Origin: Limonium bicolor | Lineage: Eukaryota > Streptophyta > Magnoliopsida > Caryophyllales > Plumbaginaceae | Length of the DNA stretch: 64,000 nt | NCBI GenBank assembly: GCA_023374045.1 | Contig: CM041781.1 | Location: 142,902,982 to 142,966,981 of the forward strand | Direction: 5' to 3' | Shown here: positions 36,866 through 48,059 of the stretch, piece after piece | Layout: every line of letters begins with the position of its first letter | Position numbering within the stretch: the first letter of the stretch is position 1 | The notes under the pieces: generated by a model | What the model saw: only the letters and a program-made list of their open reading frames with translations | The model's database searches: none | What the model was told of the DNA's origin: nothing | Position numbers and translations under genes: made by a program

Positions 36866-37860
36866 TTAAAAACCTTGATTGGAAAATTCCAGTGAAATAA
36901 AAACCAAGACTAAGGGAAAAAGAGTGCAATCATACATCCCCCCCCCCCCCCTCCCCCCGAACAAAACATGACTTCCATGAGTAATTACATAACCTGTTTG
37001 TGGCCATGCGTTGTGGGGATCAGACAGGTAGCCAGCATCATCATAACCTACTAAATCAGACTCAGGTGTCTTTAGAAAGAATAACCCCATATCCTCACAC
37101 CTCGTAGATAACGAAGTACATGCTTAACGTCATTCCAATGCCTTTTTGTGGGAGCAGAGCTATATATTGCTAATAGATTTATTGAGAATGCTATATCAGG
37201 TCGAGTATAACACGCCAAGTACATTAATGCTCCAATAACACTTAGATATGAGACTTCACGATCAAGTAACTCTTCGTCACTTTCACGGGGTCTAAATGGG
37301 TCCTTGTTTACATCTAGGGACCTAACAACCATTGGGGTGCTTAATGGATGAGCATGATCCTTATAATCAGAACTCAAGATTTTGTCGGATCACCAAACTA
37401 ATCAAGTATCTAAAACTTGTGGCATTCATAACTGGGGAATAAGTTTCTTTATAGTCAATACCAAGTCTTTAACTAAAACCTTGTACAAATAGTTCATATC
37501 TAACAATTTCATTTTGCTCGTTTCACTTTCGCATAACCACTCATTTATAACCAACAGGTTTTACATTACTGGATGTATGGACCACTAGTCGAAAAACCTC
37601 ATATTTTTAAGTGAGTTTAATTATACTTCAATATCATCTTTCCATTTTGGCCAGTCATTTCTTTGTTTAATTCTTCAACAGACTTTGGTTCATGATCCTC
37701 TTCCTCAGTAGAGCTACATTATATGCAAAGGTTTCATCGACGTCAATTTCACGTCGATTCCATCGTATTACAGTCATGACATAGTTGATTGAGATCTCTT
37801 CATTATCAATATTCATTTCAGGTACCTGATTTTTCTGTATTTCTGCAACTATCATGTCTA
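36866..37860 (-). pseudogene. Ty1/copia pol relic (RT and start of RNase H), internally deleted
   Basis: Read on the minus strand from about 37860 down: EISINYV, a WPKWK-like stretch, KPVGYK, VQGFS, GIDYKETYSPV and SFRYLISL, all typical of copia RT. The reading then jumps to SDYKDHAHPLSTPM (37377), so the RT core with the YVDD site is missing. Next come YLSVIGALMYLACYTRPDIA and HVLRYLRG, then DLVGYDDAGYLSDPHNA, the start of RNase H. After TGYVITHG the rest of RNase H is gone and the 3' LTR follows. Frameshifts and stops throughout; clearly dead. Confidence 0.88.
36936..36959. repeat. Poly-C tract
   Basis: Run of C with a single T, at the point where the copia relic has its 3' deletion. Confidence 0.85.
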
Positions 37861-38240
37861 CAGACTCTGTAAGAGTCTCACCCTTCTCAATTGGACCATC
37901 TTTAATGCACGCTCCCTTTAGTTTTCGAGGGTTTTTGTCTTTGGAACCGGCTGGTCTACTACGATTTATATGTGTGTTAGACTCATTTGTAACCCGTCCT
38001 CTCTAGACATCAATTCTAGCGGGAGCATTTTCAGTATAATTTTTTATTGTACTGGTTTTCCTTTTTCATTGTACATGGTTTCATTGTTGGTTGTACAGTA
38101 AATGTAGCTATCTTTGGCTACATATATATAGCCAAGAATTTGCCAAATACCATTGCTTGAGTGTGCCCTAACTCATGCATCACGTAACCATTACTTGCTA
38201 AGCCGTGATGGAGCCTTCCTTAGCGCAACCATCCCACCAA
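37861..38240. other. Copia flank and MITE fragment
   Basis: Upstream part of the copia relic, no longer readable. 38085-38140 (gtagctatctttggctac...gccaag) resembles the end of the MITE at 54191-54439. Confidence 0.4.
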
Positions 38241-38246
38241 CTAGTT

Positions 38247-39011
38247 TTATCTCCTTCCTCTCTCTCTGTTTCTATTTGACACCATAGGAGGAAAACAAGA
38301 TGAAGATGCCACCCTCTTGCCCTTGTGATCCATTTTCGACAGGCGGAGGTCTAGGAGCTCCTCCCTCGATGCCTTCAAGATTTGGTGATGAAAGGGCCTT
38401 TTACCTAACAAACATGGCTGAGTAGGGCAATCAAGTTGCATGACCTCCAAGTGATCTGCAAGGCGGCATGATGGGTTCTTAGTAGGCTCGGTGGCGGGCA
38501 TAAGAAAAGACCAAGCTTAGTGGAGACAGAAGGGTTTCCTTGTCCCAGTAGGTTAGATATTTCCCATACCGTCAGCAAGGACTAAGCCATTACAACCTTA
38601 GAGCGAGCTTATAAAACTTTTGTGGAAAGCCAAATCCTGTATGGCGCCTCTTCCTCCTCATCACCCAACGATGCACTCGGGCAATCCTTTGAGCGATGCA
38701 TGAAAGTCCCACATTTGCAACTGACCTTCGGCATGCTATCATAAGTTACTGTAAAAACAAAATACTATTTGTCACATGCACCTAAGGATTGGGAGGTTAA
38801 TGTTCAGTAGGACCTTGAATCGAATGAATTTAAGCCTCGAAGAGGCAAGGTCTTCCATAACTCCAGTGAAGCGTCCCACTTTAGCTGCCACACACTCGGC
38901 AAAAGCAATGTTACAGAAATGTCTTGGAACATCATAGATACGTACCCAACATAATATCCACCTAAACTCCTGGTTGGCAATAGCCACTCTTGGCTTTAAG
39001 CGCTGGACCAT
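38247..39011 (-). pseudogene. LINE-type ORF1 relic: DUF4283 and zinc-knuckle protein
   Basis: On the minus strand 39011-38772 encodes FRWILCWVRIYDVPRHF, AAKVGRF and later LNINLPILR, typical of the DUF4283 domain of plant L1-type ORF1 proteins. Downstream, about 38740-38660 in another frame, is a zinc knuckle (CKCGTFMHRSKDC). The 84-codon ORF 38501-38247 is the variable tail. Such proteins bind the element RNA. No reverse transcriptase partner is visible, so this is a fragment. Confidence 0.75.
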
Positions 39012-40371
39012 GAATAAGGTGCTATTGATAAGCTATGGTCCTTGTACAAGGACTGCATGCATGGCTTGGATTAGTTTGAATTGATCACGAAACAAAGAGG
39101 TGCAACTTTGCATAAACGAAACTCCCCGAAAAATCTTCAAAGGTCCGTGAGGATGGAGTAGGGTGAAAAAACACTAAGGTCATCATGGGCAAAGAGCTTG
39201 CCTACAAGGCACCACTCAAAAGCCAAGTAGGGGCCAATTGTTTCCTTGATCATCATTGAGACAAAAATTGAGTTGAAGATTGTTTTCGGGAAAGACGGGA
39301 GCGAGGTGAGGGAAAAAGAAAGCGAGAGGTAAAACTATAGGGGAAGGACATGCAAGGGGGTGAAAGTGAGGATCGAGAAATGGAAAAATTTGAATGTGGG
39401 TGTGCGGCTTGATATTGAAAAGGACATGAGAGTAAGAGACAATCTCATGATGGCAACGAGATTAGTGAGGAGAAAACGGGAGTGAGGGGAGGTAGAAAGG
39501 CAGATGTTGGGCAAAAAAACACATGACTATACTCATTGCATGACATTCCCGATGGCAGTTTGATCGCCGACACAAGGCAAAATGGAAGAGGAAAGGGCAG
39601 ACAGAGGGAATTGTGCTCCCGCCGAACGGTGAAGGATGCATGTCTAGTTCTCTATCACATCACCTGAACGCACTAAATTTTTTAGTGGCTAGACCACTCT
39701 ATGGCACACTACTTTCAAATGTCGTGGAGTATGATTAATTACAATGATTTCGAGCCCTACCCAAAAAAAATCCCGACATTCCCGACCTGGAAGAATTTTC
39801 AAACAGGGCCTAGGCAGAAAATTTAGGGCTTAATAAAAAACTGGTCGGGTTGCGTCAAACCATTAATCCTACATGAAAGTCTAACTTGAATGAGCTTATT
39901 AATAAATGTTGTTATAATATACATAATTTAATTTTAGCATATTTATATATTTAATTATATTCTTATATAATAAATTTTACAAATTTTTATGTTATAAATT
40001 TGCATATATAAAAATAACAAAAAAATAAGATTGGATAGACAAACTCTAACAATATTATGGAATACTTTACTTAACTCAACTCACACTTGATAAATAAAGC
40101 TAGACCTTAAACATTTTAGGTCAGTTAATTAAACATAAAAATTATTATAAGTTTGGTTCAAACATTTTAGGGTAATTTCAAATATATGACTATTATGATT
40201 GGTAACATTATGTAATTATTTTTTAAAAGTAAAAAAATATGTATAATCTTATTATCAATGGTAGATTAGATTTTAATAAAAAATGCAGAAAATAAATAAT
40301 TAAATGATTTAATTTATCGGTAAAAAAACTATTTTTATTTCGATAGAAGTATCTCAATAAATAATGATTTT
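39012..40371. other. Flank of the LINE relic and AT-rich DNA
   Basis: 39012-39270 may hold the N-terminal part of DUF4283 on the minus strand. 39270-39660 is purine-rich without an ORF. 39700-40370 is AT-rich and empty. Confidence 0.4.
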
Positions 40372-40749
40372 TTAAATAACTAATATGTTTGTTGTTGTTT
40401 TTTTTAAGAAACACCAGCTTTTTATATATATTATATTTAGAGGATTACATGCAAGTGGATACTTGTACAAAAGATACACCCAACTATTAACATGTGTCCT
40501 AAGAGTAAAGAGACTTTCATGAAAGCCTTCATCCTCAAAGTGAGCAACCACCATGGCCAGCCCTAGCGCCACCGCCACCATCGCCGCCGTTCGCGGCTTT
40601 ACAAACGTTGTGGATCCATACTCTGCTGTCAACAGCAATTGGCTAGTAAGGCCGAGTGGCATCCAATGGCTCGACTGAGCAGGGATAAGTCTCATAAACA
40701 CATGTAGCAACACATTCGGTGGAACTCCTAGAACCCAACCCATACCCAA
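40372..40749 (-). other. Unassigned 125-codon ORF
   Basis: No recognised domain. A GC-richer stretch (40550-40680) also has a 41-codon plus-strand frame. Both may be parts of an old retroelement or chance. Confidence 0.2.
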
Positions 40750-40889
40750 AACTCACAAGACCTAAATACCAAAAACAAGCTGGATAAAATGGAAAAAAAT
40801 AAAAACTTCTCTCGCTAGAGAGGAAGCTAAGAACTAAGTAGAATAATGAACCAAAACAACTACTAGTCCATAGGTGGAAAAGTACAAAG

Positions 40890-40980
40890 CATAAGAGAAG
40901 AAGAAAAAAGTAGGAAGAAGAAGGAGGAAAGATGAGAAGAAAAAGATGACGAGAAGAAGAGGGAGGAGAGAGAAGAATGT
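40890..40980 (+). repeat. Purine-rich (GA) tract
   Basis: Nearly pure A/G (agaagaag, gaggagag) just before the hAT element. Confidence 0.7.
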
Positions 40981-40993
40981 TGTCTCTCTTAAG

Positions 40994-41422
40994 CAGGGCT
41001 GTCCAAACGGTTCGGTTATTTCCGTTATAACCGAAAATTGAATTTTTTTCAGTTTTTTAACCGTTTTTTTATTTCAGTTTTCGGTTAACCGAATTTTATT
41101 TCGGTTCGGTTTTTGGTTATTGAAGAGAATATTTTGGTTAACCGAATAACCAAAATATTTTTTTAAATAAAATTAAATTTAAAAATATTAATGAAAATTA
41201 AAATTTTCTTTTAAAAATTTCGGTTAACCGAATTTATTACGGTTAGCCGCAACTAATTCAATTTTCGGTTCAATTTACGGTTATTAAATAGAAAAAATTT
41301 TGGTTTTCAGTTAATTCAGTTATTGAATTAAATTTCGGTTAATTCGGTTATAACCGAAATAATCGAAAAAAATTTCAAAATTCGGTTTTCGGTTAACCGA
41401 ATTAACCAAATGGACATCCCTA
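40994..41422. mobile_element. hAT-type MITE, 429 bp
   Basis: Exact 8-bp duplication ctcttaag (40986-40993 and 41423-41430). Terminal inverted repeat cagggctgtcca / tggacatcccta. The interior is packed with ggttaaccg and related motifs in both directions. No transposase. Confidence 0.88.
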
Positions 41423-41914
41423 CTCTTAAGAAGTATATTGTTTCAATCTAAAATTATAAAATTGTGACATAAGTGAATTAAAATTTGTTGTTTTATTTTA
41501 AATTTTACTTTATACAGGACCACAAACCTAGACGTGTCAAACGGGTTACCCGTTCGGGTTTTGGGTCATATTTTTTTGAGTCAATAACCGTTCGGGTCAT
41601 TTAACTTTCGGGTCATTTTGGGTTCGGGTCAAATCGGGTGCGGGTTGTAATAGTGTCACATAGAATCGGGTTTTGGTTATTTCGGGTCATAGTTAATATT
41701 TTTTGACAAAACTTTTAAATAAATATATACCTAATTTCTATAAGAATATACTACATATAAATTATAGAAAAGTCAATACAATGCCTTTTTTTAATTTCAT
41801 TCGGATATAATAAGTTTGAATCAAGTTTTTTGTCATATTTATTTGGATCATTAAGGTTTGGGACAATTTATGATCACCATTATTTTATGTTATTCGAGTT
41901 TGGCAAATTTTTGA

Positions 41915-42209
41915 GGGAAATTCACAAAATACCACTGTTGAGTTTCTAATTCATAAAATACCACTGTTCTTTTTCGTAATTCAGCTTTAAACATGCTTAA
42001 ACGTTGTCCAAAATTGATGAAACTTTACATGGACGATGCTAAAGTGTTATATTTTGGTCCAATAACAAATTTAAAGTTTTTTAAGCTCATATGTAACATG
42101 TGGGACCCAATGAACATGCCGTTTAAGCATGTTTAAATCTAAATTACGAAAAAAACTGTGGTATTTTGTGAATTAGAAATTGAAACAGTGGTATTTTGTG
42201 AATTTTCCC
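41915..42209. mobile_element. Long-TIR MITE (Mutator-like), nested
   Basis: Inverted arms of about 70 bases: gggaaattcacaaaatacca at the left and its inverse at the right. Each arm holds two copies of aaaataccactgtt. The flanking 9-mers aatttttga and tatttttaa match at 7 of 9 positions, suggesting a decayed 9-bp duplication. Confidence 0.7.
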
Positions 42210-42224
42210 TATTTTTAATTACTA

Positions 42225-42460
42225 CTCCCTCCGCCCCTTATTGACCTTCTGGTTTACTATTTGGATATGTCGTTTGACTTCACTATTTAACATATAAGAT
42301 AACATAATTTTACAATCTAATTTTTGTAATAAAATCCTTATGTCAAAAACTATATATTGTTGAAATTTGTTTTATAAAATTATTTTATCTTAAATATTAA
42401 TATTGAAGTGGAAAAACGTGTCAAAAAGCAAACAAGAAGATCAAAGTGGGACAAAGGTAG
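42225..42460. mobile_element. Stowaway-like MITE
   Basis: Left ctccctccgcccc, right gggacaaaggtag, flanked by TA. Related inside to the element at 44606. Confidence 0.75.
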
Positions 42461-42650
42461 TATTATTTCGAGTCATTTCAGGTTCGGGTCAGATTTTTCG
42501 GATCATTTCAGGTTCGGGTCATTTGGGTTTTACCCAATCACGTTTCAGATTTATTATATTTAAATATTTTTAGATTTCAATCGGATTTCGAGTTCAGATA
42601 AAACAGAGAAATTTTCAGATTGGGTCAAATTTTGATAGCTCCGCCATACA

Positions 42651-44082
42651 ACATGTGACTAAGTCCGAGTGTGCTACTCTCTAGTGACGCGGCAGCCGGC
42701 GGAAGTGCAACTTTCAACTGTTGTCCAGCCAGTGGGTGCGGAAAAACAACAAGGCGTTCAATAATTCATTTTTTTGGTAAACTAATGCTCTGAACTACTA
42801 TTATTATTTTTTAGTTTGGTGCATAAGAAAACATACATAAGGCGTTTCAATCAGCCTCTTCCAGCACCTTACTTTCTTGCCCATTCCCGCTTGTATTTTC
42901 TTTTCGTCCCTTAAACAATGAAAATAATGTAGTATCTTCCATTCTATCGTGTTAAAATTTCATATATTATTAAAGTCAGCGTGATGATGAGTTTATATTA
43001 TCAAAATAGAGAGAACACGTGAGAGGAGATGTCAATTTCATTTCATAAATAATGCATTGAAATCTTTAGTCAACCATCAGCTTTGCTTACTTCGACGGAC
43101 TCAGATAGAGGTAGAGCATATGGCACGAGCAAGTGCTTAACAAAGCGAAAGAAGCTACAAATTGACCCGTTTTATTAGCGTTTTGATCAAAGTGGAATCA
43201 CAGTAATTGCAGTCAAAGGGGGTATTTGCAATCAGAGGAGCCATGATAACTCACGTCCCTAATAAGTACCATCCCTTTGCCAAGATGATCCCTTCTTTCA
43301 TTAGAATCAGTGTCATTGAAGAGTAAATATAGAGTCATTGATGATTCAATAAATGGACCAGTTACACAGACCAATGATTGCATTGTGTAAAACATATAGG
43401 AGTATCTTTTAATAAACACAAGTATATATGTATCATTTAAAGCGTATGTGATATATCAATCACACAAATTAAATTCACATCCACCTAAACACTGCTAATT
43501 AGTTAAATATATTTTTTTTTGATAATTATAGGCACATGGCTTAGGGTGCCACAAATCAAATAACACCGACTCAACTCTTACATAACCTTTCTAGTCCTAC
43601 CTTACACAGACATTACACGGGACATCTTACTAGAGATATTATCCTATGGACCTTTCTTGACCTCTTCTTACAACCTTTCTCTTGCTTCTCTGACGAAATA
43701 TGGCAGACATTCTCGTCTTGGGACCGTCCTACACGCCATCCATTCCTCTTCCAGGCTGGGTAATCGGAGAGTAAAGCTGAGCCGATTATTGCCTCTCCTT
43801 AATCAGAAAAACATGACTAAGATACCATGTTTCATGCATGCAGTACTTGAAACCATAGAATACTATGGGACAAACACCATAAGATATTCCTTTAATTAAA
43901 CTAGCTATATGATGCGAATAGCTAGCTAGTACTTTATTACTCGTCCAATACTTTTCCACTCAATATTTAATATCTAAGATAAAATGATTTTATAAATCTA
44001 ATTTTTATAATAGATTTCTTATTAGATTAACTATATATTAGTAAATTTAAATTTATAAAATTATTTCATCTTATAAATTAAA
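42651..44082. other. Intergenic DNA
   Basis: No gene recognised. 43946-44082 resembles the interior of the Stowaway elements (atctaagataaaatgattttataaa) and is probably a fragment. Confidence 0.4.
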
Positions 44083-44091
44083 TATTAAAAT

Positions 44092-44375
44092 GGGTTCATT
44101 TGGGGACAGCTGTTCGGGGCTGCTGTTGGGTCCTGCTGCTGGAAATTGAGAAATGTTAGTTGTTGATTTTGGTGTTTGGTGGAACGTCTGCTGATGGTTT
44201 TAAAAAGCAGAGACAGTTGTTAGGTTTTGCTGCTGAAAATTGAGAAGCTGTCTGCTGATGATTTTGCAGAAGCTGTTAGCTATTAGCTGTTGGTTTTGGG
44301 TGTTTGATGGAAACCTACTGATTTTAGAAATTGAGAAGTTGTCTGCTGCTGGAAGCTGTTCCCTAAACGAGCTCA
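44092..44375. mobile_element. Inverted-repeat MITE with internal repeats
   Basis: Ends gggttcatttggggacagct and its rough inverse agctgttccctaaacgagctc. The interior repeats ctgctgctgg and aaattgagaag. Flanks tattaaaat and tagtaaaat match at 8 of 9 positions. Confidence 0.65.
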
Positions 44376-44605
44376 TAGTAAAATGAACACATATGCAGTT
44401 TAACCAAAATCATGAACAGCATGACTACTTTAATTTCATATTAAATGACCAATAATAGTGTTATATAGTGCGGAGGACTTGGCTAGTGACACATATACGT
44501 GACGTGGAGGACGAAGTAGTGGGAATGCCTTTTTTTCAATAGACAATAATATGGCAGCTTTTTGGGTGTCCATTTGCAAGAGTCAGCCCTTTTCGTAATC
44601 ATATA

Positions 44606-44843
44606 CTCCCTCCGTCCTGAATTGACCGTCATGTTTGCTTTATGACACGTTTTTCCACTTCAATATTAAACATATAAGATAAAATAATTTTATAAAATTA
44701 AATTTTATAACATATAGTTTATCATGTAAGGAATCATATGCAAAACTTAAATTTTCAAAATTAATTTATCTTATATGTTAAAAATTGAAGTCAAACGACA
44801 TTTCCAAATAGTAAACAAGACGGTCAATTCAGGACGGAGGGAG
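44606..44843. mobile_element. Stowaway MITE, 238 bp
   Basis: Perfect terminal inverted repeat ctccctccgtcctgaattga (over 20 bases in full) with TA duplications at 44604-44605 and 44844-44845. Tc1/mariner-derived. Confidence 0.92.
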
Positions 44844-44845
44844 TA

Positions 44846-45732
44846 CATCAATACGTACGTACATTGTAATATAAGTGCGCGATATCATCTAGAAATTCCT
44901 TTTGTAAAAAATCACAAATAGTTTGTGTGAATGAAATTGACTAGCTAGTGGTGCTTAGTTCAGTTTCACTGTGACCAATAGCCAACTCCTAAGGTCACAT
45001 CCCCTAATATTATATAATATATGATGATCGTGTCGCGGGGTAATTAACTGAACTTATCAAACTTGCCTTATATGCATGCACACGCGTGGTTAGTGATAAC
45101 AATAATAATAGGAATTAGTCTTCTTTATGTGTATAAAATTAATTAATTCCTGATAATGTTGTGTTTTTAAACTTCTAATTAACTGTCAGCTTGATATCTT
45201 GGTGTATATTATATATAAATCGATTTAAATCACCTCAATCTGATATGTTTATGCGGCGACAACTGTAGTAGCAGGAAAGAATATGCCAGACAGAAGATAT
45301 ATTAATAAAGAGACAGAGCTAGCTAGGGATGGTGGTTATTGGGCTCATAATAATGTCCTTTGACAATATGTAAACCTACCAAATCAAACAACCAGCCGAT
45401 TAATTAGAGTTTCTCTGTCTTTAAGATTTATGCGTGTACCTCGCCCAGTCAGTGTAGTGTGAATCATGAATCACACATAATATAGTTTTTCTATGTTTTT
45501 CAACTCCAAACCGCTAGATTAAGACCGTTCTCTAAATAAACTAGGCGTCATGCATGACTGCCATGGTTCATAGTAGCAAGAATATGTGCTACAAATATGT
45601 CTAATAAAATAAGTATATATGGAGGTAAACTTTAAAAGATTCAGTCAAGAAGTGATTATATAAATCATAAAGGGTTAACCGATCCAAATTCATTCAGTCC
45701 GGATTGGATCTAACATTAAATGTGTATAATGG
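44846..45732. other. Intergenic DNA
   Basis: AT-rich, no gene or element boundary seen. Confidence 0.5.
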
Positions 45733-45740
45733 GTTGGGAT

Positions 45741-46299
45741 TAGAGCCGATCATAACCAGGATAGCCCAACCACCCAGCCCGGCCCGACCCGTATATTAGA
45801 CCAATGGGTATGGGTAGAAAAATAATTGGGCGGGTTTGGACAAAAAAAGTAGGTCGAATTTTTTTTCGGGCCGGGTTATGGCTAAATATTTTGCCCATTT
45901 GATGGTCCGGCCCGGCCCGAATGTCATAATACATCTTACATTAGTATATGTTATTGTAAATATATAACAAAAGTAATAAAATACTTACAATAGTAATTAT
46001 TCAACTGAATGGACCGCATACTCTTCGTCTTATAAAATTTGTTTTGTACCGTGCACACTCTTCAAAATCTATACTACGTATCTATACTTTAAAATCTATG
46101 TTGCTAAATAGAGAAATTTGAGTTAAAAGCGGGCTGGTCGGGCCAGGCTATGGCATGAGCATTTTTTTAGGTGGGCGGGTTGGGTTCAGGTGATTAGCCA
46201 GATTGGGCGGGTTCGGACTAAACACTTGGTCCGATTGGGCTGAAAATTTATGTCTAGCCCGGTCCGAACTCAGCCCGTCCGCCCAGTTGATCAGGTCTA
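45741..46299. mobile_element. hAT-type MITE, 559 bp
   Basis: Exact 8-bp duplication gttgggat (45733-45740 and 46300-46307). Ends tagagccgatcat and ttgatcaggtcta are an imperfect inverted repeat. Subterminal regions are rich in gcccg/cgggc. Short minus-strand ORFs over the ends are repeat-derived. Confidence 0.85.
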
Positions 46300-46307
46300 G
46301 TTGGGAT

Positions 46308-47470
46308 AGAGTTGGGTAGGTTCGGTTCAAACTTTTCTAGTGTTTAAATAGGTTGAATAATTAAATGGGGAAACTTTACTTGACAACAACTTGACAAAAA
46401 AAAAATAGATATCTAACATAACTCTGATTTAAAAGGTAGACTCAAACCTACTAAAAATAGATGATACTAACCTAATTAAACCTACTAATAACATTAATGA
46501 AAAGTCTGGTTATAAACAAAATATATGATTAACTGATAAAATTAAACTGAATTAACGGTTAACTGGTTTAAACGAAATAGTAATAAAATTCGATTTTAGA
46601 AAACCGAATCAACGGTTAATAGTTAACCAATCTAGATGGAATGATAATAAAATTAAATTTGAGAAAATCAAAACCAATTAACCAAATAAAAATGTTAACC
46701 TACCATAAACAACCCCAACTGAAACTGCCTAGAAATACTTCCCGACAACTTCAATGCTCAAAACAAGGCAAGGGCACATGTGAAATTGACAAGTTTTAGT
46801 ATCATTACAACCATAATAAATCAACAACTATGATGAAGAAAAGAATTGACTTTTGGGAAAAAAAATACTACTATATTATCAATTAATACTTCCGAAGTCT
46901 CTTGATAAATACTACATAACACTTTCCCGAAGAGTGCAAAATGACATATCAAACTTGGAAAGAGTGTTATTGGAACAAAGTCAACTCTCGGTAGCTCATT
47001 TTAATTACTACCTCCGTACTATTAGGATACAAATAAGATTGAAAGAGTTCTAAATTCCATTAAGTTTCCCCTACTTGATCGAATAACTTAAAATTCAGTT
47101 ATTTCAACTATATTTAATGATTTTTCAAATTGGTCAAAGACTCACTAGTTTATGGCCTCTTCTCTATGATACCAATTGTTGTTTCATGAGTTTGCTTCAT
47201 TAATGGACTCGTGATTCGATTTTGATCAGTATGAACTGGTACCAAGATCGACCCTTAGACAAGCAAAACTAATTTTAACAATCAGTACAATAACAATGAA
47301 AATGGCCCCGTCTTTAGTGAAATTATATGAGCAAATGCCCGAACCATAATATGTTATTGCTATGGGAGCCTGTACAATTACAGAGGGGATGTTCAATACG
47401 GATTCTTATAGTACTGTTTGGAGGGTCGATAAACTAATTCCTGTGGATGTCCATTTGTCAGGTTCTTTAC
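46308..47470. other. Intergenic DNA with a decayed hAT-like patch
   Basis: 46540-46715 contains ggttaaccg/accgaa motifs like the elements at 40994 and 56044 but without clear ends. No gene signal in the rest. Confidence 0.4.
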
Positions 47471-47472
47471 TA

Positions 47473-47745
47473 CTCCCTCCTTTCAAATTATTTGTTGTTT
47501 TAGAAATCTTCACACTTTTTAAGAAAAAGTTTTAAAAGACTAGTTTATCCTTACTTTTTGTATGAGAAGACTAAAAAAGTATGTACATTTTCTTGATAAG
47601 ACAAAAAAGTAGAGTGCAATAACAATAATAATTAAAAAAATAAAAATGGCAAAAGTAGAAAGAATGATACTAAAAGTCTAAAACAACATATAATTTGAAC
47701 ATAAATCTCAAGCCTAAAACGATAATAATTTTGAACATGAGGGAG
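47473..47745. mobile_element. Stowaway-like MITE, 273 bp
   Basis: Ends ctccctcctttcaaattatt and aataattttgaacatgaggg(ag), with flanking TA on both sides (47471-47472, 47746-47747). Confidence 0.85.
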
Positions 47746-47747
47746 TA

Positions 47748-48059
47748 TTTAAGCATGTTATTTGACTTCAATATGTAACATATAAGATAAAGTAATTTTA
47801 TAAATTTAAGCTATGCAATTGATCCTTTATTTGAGAGACTATATCTGACAACTCTAGTTTTATAAACTTACTTCATCTTATATGTTAAATATTGAAATAG
47901 AAAAATGAGTCAAAAAGCAAAAAGATGTAATACAAAAAAAAGAGAATTGGAGTTCCAAAAATCAATGAGCACTGTCAAAATTCATGGACCCTGATGACTA
48001 GAATACCTATATCTATCAAGTCTCTTGGCATATCATTGAAGAGGACATAATGAGGGGTG
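47748..48059. other. MITE fragment and spacer
   Basis: 47755-47935 resembles the interior of the Stowaway family (acatataagataaagtaatt ... gagtcaaaaagc). No gene. Confidence 0.45.

Larger units (their letters stand above)
41529..42650. mobile_element. Degenerate hAT-like element with two MITEs inside
   Basis: Left end tagacgtgtcaaacggg and right end gggtcaaattttgatagct are an imperfect inverted repeat. The interior has gggtcatttcgggt-like motifs, interrupted by the MITEs at 41915 and 42225. No matching target duplication found, so the boundaries are approximate. Confidence 0.5.
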
